The notes beneath the pieces were generated by a model. That model was not told where the DNA came from. It saw only the letters and a program-made list of their open reading frames with translations, and did no database searches. DNA of 64,000 bases from Idiomarina piscisalsi (GTDB lineage: Bacteria; Pseudomonadota; Gammaproteobacteria; Enterobacterales; Alteromonadaceae). Made by a program: the position numbers and the translations under genes. Numbering within the stretch: position 1 is the first letter of the stretch; every line of letters starts with the position of its first letter. The stretch is taken from NCBI RefSeq assembly GCF_002211765.1, contig NZ_CP022133.1, forward strand, positions 1 through 64,000, read 5' to 3'. This document shows positions 22,470-30,829 of this stretch, one piece after another.

Positions 22470-24302
22470 ATGTGCGGTATAGTAGGTGCAACATCAGAAC
22501 GCCGTGTCGCCGGTATTTTGTTGGAAGGTCTAAAACGCCTTGAATACAGAGGGTATGACTCGGCAGGCGTTGCCGTCATTGATGCTAACAACGAATTAAA
22601 AAGTGTCAGACGAACCGGCAAAGTCCAGGAATTGAAAGACGCGATAGATCAGAACCCACTGGACGGGACTATTGGCATTGCACACACTCGTTGGGCAACA
22701 CACGGCGGTGTGACCGAAGCGAATGCTCACCCTCACCGCTCTGAGGATGAAATTGCTGTAGTGCATAACGGGATTATTGAAAACCATGAACGTCTACGCG
22801 AAGAGTTAAAAGCCGAAGGCTATGTGTTCAATTCACAAACAGACACCGAAGTCATTGCTCACTTAATTCATCATGAGCGCAAAACGAAGGGCGATTTGTT
22901 AGAAGCAGTTAAATCGGCTGTTCGCCAGTTGGAAGGCGCTTATGGCACCGTTGTTATGGACACGAAGCATCCTGAACGTCTGGTTGTTGCTCGCTCTGGC
23001 AGCCCATTGGTTATCGGTGTTGGAATTGGCGAGAACTTTGTCGCCTCTGATCAGTTGGCACTGTTACCGGTTACCCGCCAGTTTATTTATCTGGAAGAAG
23101 GTGATGTCGCCGATATTAACCGGACAAATATTGCTATTTACGATGCTGATGGCAACTCGGTAGAGCGAGAGGTGGTCGAATCTGATGTCAGCTATGACGC
23201 TGGCGGTAAAGGTCAGTATCGTCATTTCATGTTGAAAGAAATTTATGAACAGCCAATAGCGGTTCGTAATACACTGGAAGGCCGTTTGTCGGAAACCACG
23301 GTGTTGGATAACGCCTTTGGTGAGAACGCAGCGGAAATTCTGAAGGATATTGAGCATGTCCAAATTGTCGCTTGTGGCACCAGTTATCATGCCGGTATGG
23401 TTGCCCGCTACTGGCTGGAATCTATGGCCAATGTGTCATGTAATATCGAAATTGCCTCAGAGTTCCGTTATCGCAAGTCCTATGTTCATCCGAACAGCTT
23501 ATTAGTCACTATTTCTCAAAGTGGTGAAACAGCGGATACGTTGGCAGCACTGCGCTTATCGAAAGAGCTTGGTTATAAAGGTAGCCTGACTATTTGTAAC
23601 GTCGGCTCTTCGTCTATGGTACGCGAATCTGACTTGGCCTTTTTAACTCGCGCCGGTGCGGAAATTGGCGTGGCGTCGACCAAAGCTTTCACAACACAGC
23701 TTACCGGTCTATTAATGCTGACCTTAGGTATTGGTAAATACCGCGGTATGCCAGAGCAACAGCAAGAGGCCGTTGTTCATGCACTGCAAGCCTTACCAAC
23801 CAAGCTGGAAGAAGCGGTAGCATTAGCCGATGAAATTGAAGAGTTGGCTCAGGACTTTGCTAACAAAGACCACAGCCTATTCCTGGGTCGAGGTAACCAA
23901 TACCCCATAGCAATGGAAGGCGCTTTAAAACTGAAAGAAATTTCGTACATTCATGCAGAAGCCTATGCTGCTGGTGAGTTAAAACACGGCCCACTGGCAC
24001 TGATTGACGAAGAAATGCCGGTTATTGTCGTGGCTCCAAACAATGACTTATTGGAAAAGCTGAAGTCGAACGTGGAAGAAGTGCGAGCCCGTGGCGGGTT
24101 GATGTACGTTTTTGCTGATAAAAACGCCCACTTCAAGAGTGATGACACAATGAACGTGTTGAACGTTTGTCACTGCGACGAAGTGATAGCGCCTATTGTT
24201 TACACCGCTCCGTTGCAGCTGCTGTCTTACTATGTCGCACTGATAAAAGGTACCGATGTGGACCAACCCAGAAACTTGGCTAAGTCAGTGACAGTAGAAT
24301 AG
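22470..24302 (+). CDS. glmS: Glutamine-fructose-6-phosphate aminotransferase (isomerizing)
   Basis: Forms glucosamine-6-phosphate from fructose-6-phosphate and glutamine, feeding GlmU. The 610-aa enzyme begins MCGIVGAT, with Cys2 as the glutaminase nucleophile, followed by RWATHGG. Two SIS domains follow ([31 protein letters not shown]), and it ends in LAKSVTVE. In enterobacteria glmS mRNA is controlled by small RNAs; nothing in this sequence shows whether that holds here. Confidence 0.98.
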   Translation: MCGIVGATSERRVAGILLEGLKRLEYRGYDSAGVAVIDANNELKSVRRTGKVQELKDAIDQNPLDGTIGIAHTRWATHGGVTEANAHPHRSEDEIAVVHNGIIENHERLREELKAEGYVFNSQTDTEVIAHLIHHERKTKGDLLEAVKSAVRQLEGAYGTVVMDTKHPERLVVARSGSPLVIGVGIGENFVASDQLALLPVTRQFIYLEEGDVADINRTNIAIYDADGNSVEREVVESDVSYDAGGKGQYRHFMLKEIYEQPIAVRNTLEGRLSETTVLDNAFGENAAEILKDIEHVQIVACGTSYHAGMVARYWLESMANVSCNIEIASEFRYRKSYVHPNSLLVTISQSGETADTLAALRLSKELGYKGSLTICNVGSSSMVRESDLAFLTRAGAEIGVASTKAFTTQLTGLLMLTLGIGKYRGMPEQQQEAVVHALQALPTKLEEAVALADEIEELAQDFANKDHSLFLGRGNQYPIAMEGALKLKEISYIHAEAYAAGELKHGPLALIDEEMPVIVVAPNNDLLEKLKSNVEEVRARGGLMYVFADKNAHFKSDDTMNVLNVCHCDEVIAPIVYTAPLQLLSYYVALIKGTDVDQPRNLAKSVTVE

Positions 24303-24356
24303 CTAACTGATTGATTTTTTTGGGTAAAAATTAAAATCTAGTTTGACCTTTTAATA

Positions 24357-24389
24357 AAACCCAACTACCTTGAGGTGGTTGGGTTTTTT
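24357..24389 (+). terminator. Rho-independent terminator after glmS
   Basis: AACCCAACTACC pairs with GGTGGTTGGGTT (one wobble) around a TTGA loop, followed by six T residues. It ends 16 bp before the start of the next gene. Confidence 0.93.
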
Positions 24390-24405
24390 ATTTTTAGGAG
24401 TCGTT

Positions 24406-25617
24406 ATGGGAAACTTTTTCTCCCTATGGGGCGAATCAGCGTACACCAGTCTCGGTTTTTTCTGGATGGCGCTATGGGCGTTTGTATTAGGTTATTTGAT
24501 CAGTAGCTTAATTCAAGTGCTTATTACTAAGCGGAGAATGCGTAAGGCGATGGGGGGAAATGACCTCAAATCCGTGTCGCTAGGCACCTTCTTTGGATTT
24601 ATCTCTAGTTCATGTAGCTTCGCTGCACTCTCAACGACTCGAGCTTTATTTAATAAGGGCGCAGCGTTTAGCGCCTCTATGGCTTTCATGCTGGCCTCTA
24701 CAAACCTGGTTATTGAACTGGGTTTTGTTATTTCAATATTTCTAGGCTGGCAATTTGTCGTTGGCGAGTATGTCGGCGGACTGTTACTTATTCTCTTTGT
24801 CTGGTTATTCATTACCCTAACCAACCCCCAAAACCTCATTAAAAGTGCCCGTAAAGAAGAAAATGAAGACGACGAACATCATCATGAAAGTACGCTTTCC
24901 GATTTGCTCAGTGTCGATACGTGGCAAAAAGTTGGTCAGAAGTATGTGATGGAATGGCAGATGGTCTGGCAGGATGTCCTTATTGGCTTTACTGTCGCTG
25001 GTGTGATCTCCGCCTTCGTGCCAAGTGCTTTCTTCGAGTGGCTGTTTATTGGAGTGGGTACTCAGGGTGAGCCTGGCTTTTGGTCATTATTACAGCAAGC
25101 GGTTGTTGGTCCTATCGCTGCATTTTTCACATTCATAGGTTCCATGGGGAACATCCCATTGGCGGCGGTGCTTTTTGGTGAAGGTGTCGCTTTTGCGGGT
25201 GTTATGGCATTCATTTTCTCTGATTTAATTGTCTTGCCGGTATTAAAGATTAATGCGCGCTATTACGGCTGGAAAATGGCCTTGTACATCGCTTTAATGT
25301 TGTTCGTTTGTCTGGTCGCTGCGTCGCTGTCTATGCATTATGGCCTGTTAGCTTTTGACGCACTACCCGACGCCTCTCAATGGTCATCACCGGCTGAACA
25401 AGAGCATTTCAAACTGAACTATGGTTTTGTCCTCAACATTGTTTTCTTGCTGCTCAGTGTGGTTATGATTGTACTTTGGCGTAAGAAACAAAAAGGGCAT
25501 GAGCATCATCATCACCATGATCACGGCGGGTCGTCTGTTGGCGAAAAAGTGATGAACACTTTATGTGTTGTGAGCGTCCTTTGGTTAATGGGTGGGCTAA
25601 TTGTCTATATTCTGTAA
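24406..25617 (+). CDS. YraQ/DUF318-family permease with a histidine-rich segment
   Basis: Polytopic membrane protein of 403 aa with about ten hydrophobic helices in two related halves. The first half has GFISSSCSFAALSTTRALF and the second has FTFIGSMGNIPLAAVLFGEG, the repeated pore-like signatures of the UPF0718 permeases. A cytoplasmic loop (EDDEHHHES) and a C-terminal segment (GHEHHHHHDHGG) are rich in His, which hints at metal binding; no substrate is established. ATG 24406 follows TAGGAG; an in-frame TTG at 24370 lies inside the glmS terminator and is rejected. Confidence 0.8.
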   Translation: MGNFFSLWGESAYTSLGFFWMALWAFVLGYLISSLIQVLITKRRMRKAMGGNDLKSVSLGTFFGFISSSCSFAALSTTRALFNKGAAFSASMAFMLASTNLVIELGFVISIFLGWQFVVGEYVGGLLLILFVWLFITLTNPQNLIKSARKEENEDDEHHHESTLSDLLSVDTWQKVGQKYVMEWQMVWQDVLIGFTVAGVISAFVPSAFFEWLFIGVGTQGEPGFWSLLQQAVVGPIAAFFTFIGSMGNIPLAAVLFGEGVAFAGVMAFIFSDLIVLPVLKINARYYGWKMALYIALMLFVCLVAASLSMHYGLLAFDALPDASQWSSPAEQEHFKLNYGFVLNIVFLLLSVVMIVLWRKKQKGHEHHHHHDHGGSSVGEKVMNTLCVVSVLWLMGGLIVYIL

Positions 25618-25659
25618 AAAGAACTTAACGATAAAGCTTAGTTATGCCATGTTTAGTCT

Positions 25660-26652
25660 ATGAAAGTTCTAATATGTGATGACTCTAAAGTCGCCCGAAA
25701 AAGCATTGAGCTTGCCTTACCTAAGGACTGGGACATTGAGGTGAGCTTCGCTGAAAATGGACAAGAAGCGTTAGATCTTATAAAACAAGGTCTTGTAGAG
25801 CTGCTGTTTCTTGACTTAACCATGCCAGTAATGGATGGTTTTGAGGTTTTAAAAAGTATTAGGGAACAGCAGTTAGACTGCCTGACAATAGTCATCTCCG
25901 GTGATATTCAGGAAGAGTCACAACGCCGGGTAGAAAAACTCGGTGCTTTGGGTTTTATAAAGAAACCTATTGTTTCTGAAGAATTGCACGATGTACTCGA
26001 GCGCTATGGTCTTATAAGAGAGTTATTGCCTGGTAACCACCAGCGCCGGAAAGCAAAAACTGAGCCTATTGAGCCTACCGATATTTTAAAGGAGGTCAGC
26101 AATATAGCGCTTGGCGATGCGGCAAAACTGCTTGGTGATATGTTGGGTTCCTTTATTCAGCTCCCTGTTCCAGAGGTGGCCAAGCGCCCTTACAATGCGC
26201 TGATCCATGAACTTCACGATGACAATGTACGTGTAAACATGGTGTCTGAGGGTTTTGTTGGTAACGCAATAGCCGGAGAAGCCATTCTTTGCGTTGATAA
26301 TCGAACGCTCAACGACTTACCATCTAAGCTGTCGGCCTACCATGGTTATGAATTTAAGGATGACAGCCGAAGTGTATTGCTAGATGTTGCCTCAACGCTG
26401 ATAGCCGCTTTTTTAAAGCGGTTCTCCTCACAACTGGATTTAGAATTAAACATCAGTCAGCCAGCCTTTCTGGGAATGAGCGAAACCGTCAATAATGTGT
26501 TCAAAGAAGATGTGAAAGACAAAGAAGTTTTAGTCATTACCATCGACTATGAGATCCCTGACTATCATTTGAATTGCGATCTCTATGTTATTTTTACTGA
26601 AGCTTCAATTGCAGCACTTGAAGAACGAGCCGGGTACTTTATCGATGAATAA
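25660..26652 (+). CDS. Response regulator with CheC/CheX-type phosphatase domain
   Basis: The 330-aa protein has an N-terminal receiver domain (acidic D7/D8, phosphoacceptor Asp52 in LFLDLTMPVMDG, conserved Lys102-Pro103) and a C-terminal domain of about 190 residues. The segment DILKEVSNIALGDAAKLLG places Glu145 and Asn148 in the ExxN pattern used by CheC/CheX/FliY aspartyl-phosphate phosphatases. The second pseudo-symmetric motif is degenerate (DVASTLIAAF). It probably dephosphorylates a response regulator, with its own receiver as switch. It overlaps the downstream diguanylate cyclase by 8 nt. Confidence 0.82.
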   Translation: MKVLICDDSKVARKSIELALPKDWDIEVSFAENGQEALDLIKQGLVELLFLDLTMPVMDGFEVLKSIREQQLDCLTIVISGDIQEESQRRVEKLGALGFIKKPIVSEELHDVLERYGLIRELLPGNHQRRKAKTEPIEPTDILKEVSNIALGDAAKLLGDMLGSFIQLPVPEVAKRPYNALIHELHDDNVRVNMVSEGFVGNAIAGEAILCVDNRTLNDLPSKLSAYHGYEFKDDSRSVLLDVASTLIAAFLKRFSSQLDLELNISQPAFLGMSETVNNVFKEDVKDKEVLVITIDYEIPDYHLNCDLYVIFTEASIAALEERAGYFIDE

Positions 26653-27586
26653 AGATGAGTTAGACATTACTAACCTGCATTGGGTTTTACAAATTCTTCA
26701 GAATATTGAGGTTGGACTGATAGTTTTTGACCGCAATTACGAGGTTAAAGTGTGGAACGGTTTTATGGAAAACCACAGTGGCATCAGTAGCGTTGCGGCT
26801 AGAGATAAAAACTTGTTCACTCTGTTGCCAACGTTACCTAAAAGCTGGTTTCAATACAAAACCGAGTCCGTTTTAAAGTTGGGGATTCAGGCCCACTGTA
26901 ACTGGCAGCAAGAGCCCCACATTCTGAACTTTGAAAATACCCGACCGTTTACAGCAGAATCTGAACTAATGTTTCAGAACGTGACGTTATTTCCATTATT
27001 TTCTACGGACAAACAAATCCATCATATTTGTGCGCTGGTTTATGATGTCAGTGAGGAAGCGAATAACTTATTAAAGCTAAAAACCATCAGCCAGACGGAT
27101 GCCTTAACCCAACTCGTTAATCGCGGACATTGGCAAACGCTGTTTGAGCAGGAGTTTCTTCGTTGTAAACGGTACGAAGACACCGCATCTGTCATCATGA
27201 TGGATATTGATCACTTTAAGCAGGTTAATGATACGTATGGGCACCAAGTTGGTGACCGAGCTATTCAATTGATTGCAGATATCATTTTAGAAAGCCAGCG
27301 AGAAACGGATGTTTGTGGTCGTTACGGCGGAGAAGAGTTTGTCATTCTCTTACCTAAGACGTCGTTAAAAGACGGTGTGCTAGTTGCCGATCGATTAAGA
27401 AAGCGGATAGAAGAAACGCCCCTGCCGTTAGGCAAAGAATATAACGATGAGCAGCTAAAACTGACAGTAAGCGCAGGCGTTGCTGAATTTTCTAATGAAT
27501 TTTCAATTGCTGAGAACTGGTTAGAAAAAGCGGACGCAGCCTTATATGAATCAAAAGAAAATGGCCGAAACCAGGTTTCAACGTAA
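26645..27586 (+). CDS. PAS-GGDEF diguanylate cyclase
   Basis: Predicted to make cyclic di-GMP from two GTP. The 313-aa soluble protein has a PAS-like sensor (about 10-135, LVYDVSEEANN at its end) and a GGDEF domain with active-site GGEEF at 228-232. An intact allosteric I-site RETD (219-222) lies exactly five residues upstream, so product inhibition is expected. ATG 26645 lies within the last codons of the RR-CheC gene (8-nt overlap), which implies translational coupling and a shared signalling role. A bidirectional terminator follows at once. Confidence 0.92.
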   Translation: MNKDELDITNLHWVLQILQNIEVGLIVFDRNYEVKVWNGFMENHSGISSVAARDKNLFTLLPTLPKSWFQYKTESVLKLGIQAHCNWQQEPHILNFENTRPFTAESELMFQNVTLFPLFSTDKQIHHICALVYDVSEEANNLLKLKTISQTDALTQLVNRGHWQTLFEQEFLRCKRYEDTASVIMMDIDHFKQVNDTYGHQVGDRAIQLIADIILESQRETDVCGRYGGEEFVILLPKTSLKDGVLVADRLRKRIEETPLPLGKEYNDEQLKLTVSAGVAEFSNEFSIAENWLEKADAALYESKENGRNQVST

Positions 27587-27614
27587 AACCTCCGGCAAAT
27601 AACCGGAGGCTTTC
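27587..27614. terminator. Terminator between convergent genes
   Basis: CCTCCGG (27589-27595) pairs with CCGGAGG (27603-27609). The plus strand continues CTTTC and the minus strand TTTTACG, so it may serve both the cyclase gene and the gene at 27625. Confidence 0.75.
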
Positions 27615-27624
27615 GTGCTGTGGC

Positions 27625-28020
27625 TTAGAACGTCGCGATAACTTTCAAATCACCGGATACTTTGCTTTTGTCTGAAACATACCCAATACCTTGCGGGTTG
27701 CTCTTCAAAAACTCGATGACCGCATCGTCGTTGTTTAAGGTTTCAAGTGGCGTCGCCCGGCCAGTGAACTTTAATTTAGCCCAATGACGCTTTAACTGGT
27801 TGCCGGTTTGACCGACTAACGCTTCTTCAAAAGCGGTACGAGTGGCTGAATCTTCAGGCAGGTTAACGCCTGTTAAAACACGCGACTGCCCCAAATAAAT
27901 TCGGGCGATGGACTCTTCGTTAATCTCAGTCTGAGACACGACAACACCGTTGTTTGCCGACGCTGAGAAGCTCAGCATACCGGCGAACAACACGATGAGA
28001 AATACGGCTAACTTTTTCAT
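27625..28020 (-). CDS. Small phosphate-binding-protein-like periplasmic protein
   Basis: The 131-aa protein has a signal peptide (MKKLAVFLIVLFAGMLSFS, cleavage near SASA-N). The mature part (ESIARIYLGQSRVLTG..., HWAKLKFTGRATP..., FLKSNPQGIGYVSD) resembles one lobe of PstS-type phosphate ABC substrate-binding proteins but is less than half the usual length, so it cannot form the two-lobe trap. Of two adjacent ATGs, the second (28020) has the better distance from AAGGA. It follows the porin gene by about 9 bp on the same strand; no ABC permease is nearby. Confidence 0.78.
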   Translation of the reverse strand: MKKLAVFLIVLFAGMLSFSASANNGVVVSQTEINEESIARIYLGQSRVLTGVNLPEDSATRTAFEEALVGQTGNQLKRHWAKLKFTGRATPLETLNNDDAVIEFLKSNPQGIGYVSDKSKVSGDLKVIATF

Positions 28021-28029
28021 CATACTTCC

Positions 28030-29178
28030 TTAAAATACAAATTGAACGGCAGCTGATGCCAATACATCAGATTCGTCGGTTAACTTGTTGTCAGCGTGAG
28101 TAACGTCAAATTTCAAAACCGCACTTGGCGCAATGTTGACGTTAACGCCGATAGAGCTGTAAGCCGTTTCGGTAACCACGATATTGGCTGCTTGATTCAC
28201 GACGGCTTGTAATTGCGGGTCGGGTACAGCAAAGCGCTCAGGGTTCATGACTTTGTCGTCAGTTTTGCCGTAAGTCGCATGCAGAGCCCAAGAATCGAAA
28301 CGTTTTCCGGCGGTAATGTAAGCTGAACGTTGTTTTGGAACGTAGCTATTTTCTAACTCTAATTCCGTATATTCAGCGCCAACAAACCAATCGAAATTGT
28401 CGTACATAACGCCGACACCAGCGAAAGTGCCTTTGTCTTCCGACGCATCAAGTTCAGTGATGATTTGATCAGCTCCAACTTGCTCTAATAGCGTAAGTAA
28501 TGCGTCTACATCACCGTCAATACCGCGTAACTGAATGTTTGCGTCATTGGTTTGGTAGTACGCGACTCGCATCGTCAGATTGCTGTATATCGCGCTGGTA
28601 TTAAAGCCGATAAGGTTGTTCAATTCAGCTTCGGCCGTTTCACCACCAATTACACTAATGTCGTCCTGCATATTGCCGGCAACAATTTGCGTGTTAAAAG
28701 TGAAGTCACCAACGAACGCATTATGCTGAAAGCTAACGCCGGTGTAGTTATCGAAAGGCACGCGATAAACGCTCTGAGGGGTGCGCAGCCAGTGGTAGCT
28801 GTAACCGACATCCAGGTAATCTGAATACATGTAAAAAGGTAAACGCAGTTTACCGACGTTAACACTGGCGGAGTCAGTCAGCTGATACTGTAGGTATGCC
28901 CACTCAACGCCAAGGTCAAAATCTTCAGAGCCGCGTGACATAATTTGTGTGGTGACGCTAAGCTTGTCGGACAAATTCGCTTTTGCTTGCAGTGCAAATA
29001 GACTGCCTGGGTTAAAGTCCAAATCGTTATCGTAGCCGAACAGCTGGTCGTCGCTGCCGGTTGTCATGCCGGCGGCAATACTACCAAAGCCACTCCATTC
29101 AATTTGATCCTGGGCAAGCGCAGAAGAGCTCATAACCAGTGCGCTTGCACTGATAGAAGCTAATAAAGAGTACTTCAT
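28030..29178 (-). CDS. Porin-like outer-membrane beta-barrel protein
   Basis: The 382-aa protein has a signal peptide ending SSALA-Q, then alternating amphipathic strands with aromatic girdles and a terminal phenylalanine (AAVQFVF), the standard mark of outer-membrane barrels. WSGFGSIAAGMTTG at the mature N-terminus and VNVGKLRLPFYMYSDYLDVG are typical of porin-like proteins in Alteromonadales. The substrate is unknown. It is upstream of, and probably cotranscribed with, the small phosphate-binding-like protein, which would fit anion or phosphate uptake; that is inference. Confidence 0.8.
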   Translation of the reverse strand: MKYSLLASISASALVMSSSALAQDQIEWSGFGSIAAGMTTGSDDQLFGYDNDLDFNPGSLFALQAKANLSDKLSVTTQIMSRGSEDFDLGVEWAYLQYQLTDSASVNVGKLRLPFYMYSDYLDVGYSYHWLRTPQSVYRVPFDNYTGVSFQHNAFVGDFTFNTQIVAGNMQDDISVIGGETAEAELNNLIGFNTSAIYSNLTMRVAYYQTNDANIQLRGIDGDVDALLTLLEQVGADQIITELDASEDKGTFAGVGVMYDNFDWFVGAEYTELELENSYVPKQRSAYITAGKRFDSWALHATYGKTDDKVMNPERFAVPDPQLQAVVNQAANIVVTETAYSSIGVNVNIAPSAVLKFDVTHADNKLTDESDVLASAAVQFVF

Positions 29179-29368
29179 GAAAAACTCCTAAAGGAAGGTT
29201 ACAACACTATAATTTAGCGATATCTAAAGTTGGCGAAATTTTGGACTGTTCAACGTGTGTAAGCAATACTTCATTTGCGTTATAAATGAGTGTTACATTA
29301 ACAAGAATTACGTTTTTTAAACGGCTTTTCAGTCATTAAAACAAACCTTTATTAACATTAGGGATAAT

Positions 29369-30244
29369 ATGCACCACCACCATCATCATGACACAGCGTC
29401 TGAACGCATTGGCTGGGCGTTTTTCTTGAATCTGTGTTTTACCGTTATTGAGTTTATTGGTGGAATACTGACAAACAGTACGGCAATACTCGCAGATGCG
29501 GTACACGATTTGGGCGACAGCATATCCATTGGTATGGCTTGGTTGCTGGATAAATTCAGCAAGAAAGACGCGACCAATACCTTCACTTATGGTTACCGGC
29601 GTCTTTCGTTAGTCGGTGCTTTTATCAACGCCGTTATTCTTACAGCAGGTTCCATTTGGATTCTATTTGAAGCTATCCCGAGGCTGTGGAATCCGGTTAT
29701 GCCAATGGCGGAGGGAATGGCATTACTGGCCGTGTTTGGCGTTATTGTGAATGGTTACGCGGCATTTAAACTCTCAAAAGGCCAGTCCCTGAACGAACGG
29801 GTTTTAAATTGGCATTTGCTGGAAGACGTTCTGGGCTGGGTTGCCGTACTGATCGTTTCTGTTGTTTTACTGTTTGTCGACTGGCCTATTCTTGACCCTC
29901 TGCTTTCTATTGCTTTTACGCTATTTATTCTGGTGAATGTGATACGTCATCTTGGCGCAACGATTAAATTATTTGTTCAAGCTTCCCCTGACCCGGAAGT
30001 CTATCAGCAAATTCATAAAAAGTTGGTGGTGCTGGACTTAGTCGATAACGCCCACCATCTGCACTTTTGGTCGCTCGATGGCGAACGCCATGTATTAACC
30101 GCTCATATTGTGGTATCAAAGGAATTAACCAGCACGGAGAGAGCGGTGCTGAAAGAAAAAATATCAGAACAACTGGCCGAGTTTGAATTAGCTCATACAA
30201 CCATAGAGCTGGAGTATCCCGACGAAGCCTGTCGTGATCATTAA
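29369..30244 (+). CDS. Cation diffusion facilitator (zinc-type CDF) exporter
   Basis: Proton-coupled heavy-metal exporter of 291 aa with six predicted helices and a cytoplasmic C-terminal domain. Metal-site motifs are His-x3-Asp in helix 2 (HDLGD) and His-x3-Asp in helix 5 (HLLED), the pattern usual for Zn/Cd transporters. The protein naturally begins MHHHHHHD, a run of six histidines that may act as a metal-capturing tail. An AT-rich 190-bp region separates it from the divergent porin. A GST follows after 12 bp. Confidence 0.9.
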   Translation: MHHHHHHDTASERIGWAFFLNLCFTVIEFIGGILTNSTAILADAVHDLGDSISIGMAWLLDKFSKKDATNTFTYGYRRLSLVGAFINAVILTAGSIWILFEAIPRLWNPVMPMAEGMALLAVFGVIVNGYAAFKLSKGQSLNERVLNWHLLEDVLGWVAVLIVSVVLLFVDWPILDPLLSIAFTLFILVNVIRHLGATIKLFVQASPDPEVYQQIHKKLVVLDLVDNAHHLHFWSLDGERHVLTAHIVVSKELTSTERAVLKEKISEQLAEFELAHTTIELEYPDEACRDH

Positions 30245-30256
30245 CGGAGGTTTACC

Positions 30257-30829
30257 ATGGAATTGTTTGGCAGTTACACGTCACCTTATGTAAGACATTG
30301 CCGTATTGCACTGTTAGAGACAGATACTAAGTTTTCATTAACAGAAACAGACTACGATACGAGTGCAAAGCTTAGTCCGGCGAAAAAAGTGCCGTTTTTG
30401 CACCATAACGATTTAAGACTGCACGACTCCACCAGTATTTTGAAGTATGTGCGGGAAAAAGCGGGTGAACGGTTTTTTGCTGATACGAAGGACTTTGACC
30501 AATATTGTCTGGTTAACACCGCAATGGACGCTGCCATTAATATTTTTCTATTGGAAAAAGACGGCGTAAAAAGTACGCAAGCACCTTATTTAGAGCGCCA
30601 GCAAGACCGTATTAACGACATACTTCAATTGATGGAAGAAAAAGACCACGCGGTCGCCTATGAAGGCCCCCATCCGTTTAGTGACGGAGAATTAAGGCTA
30701 GGATGCTTCTTGAGTTGGGGATTGTTCCGAAAACGGTTTAATTTGGATAAGTACCCACGACTAGAGGCGTTCGTTGATAAGCTCAACGACTACCCCTACT
30801 TCGCGGACACGGATCCATCTAAGGTTTAG
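30257..30829 (+). CDS. Glutathione S-transferase family protein
   Basis: The 190-aa protein has an N-terminal thioredoxin-like domain: MELFGSYTSPYVRHCRI, with a Ser-Pro-Tyr in the catalytic loop, then the cis-proline KKVPFL and the glutathione-binding LHDSTSILKY. A helical C-terminal domain follows. Reaction and substrate are not predictable. CGGAGG precedes ATG 30257, 12 bp after the CDF gene, suggesting one transcript. The end overlaps the convergent TPP-enzyme gene by 4 nt. Confidence 0.9.
   Translation: MELFGSYTSPYVRHCRIALLETDTKFSLTETDYDTSAKLSPAKKVPFLHHNDLRLHDSTSILKYVREKAGERFFADTKDFDQYCLVNTAMDAAINIFLLEKDGVKSTQAPYLERQQDRINDILQLMEEKDHAVAYEGPHPFSDGELRLGCFLSWGLFRKRFNLDKYPRLEAFVDKLNDYPYFADTDPSKV

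Noticed and set aside
24370..24405. Upstream start for the YraQ-like permease
   Set aside because: The TTG lies within the glmS terminator stem, while ATG 24406 has its own TAGGAG site.
29369..29392. The six-His start of the CDF protein as a cloning tag
   Set aside because: It is in native chromosomal context, uses mixed CAC/CAT codons and is continuous with a normal CDF gene and intergenic region.
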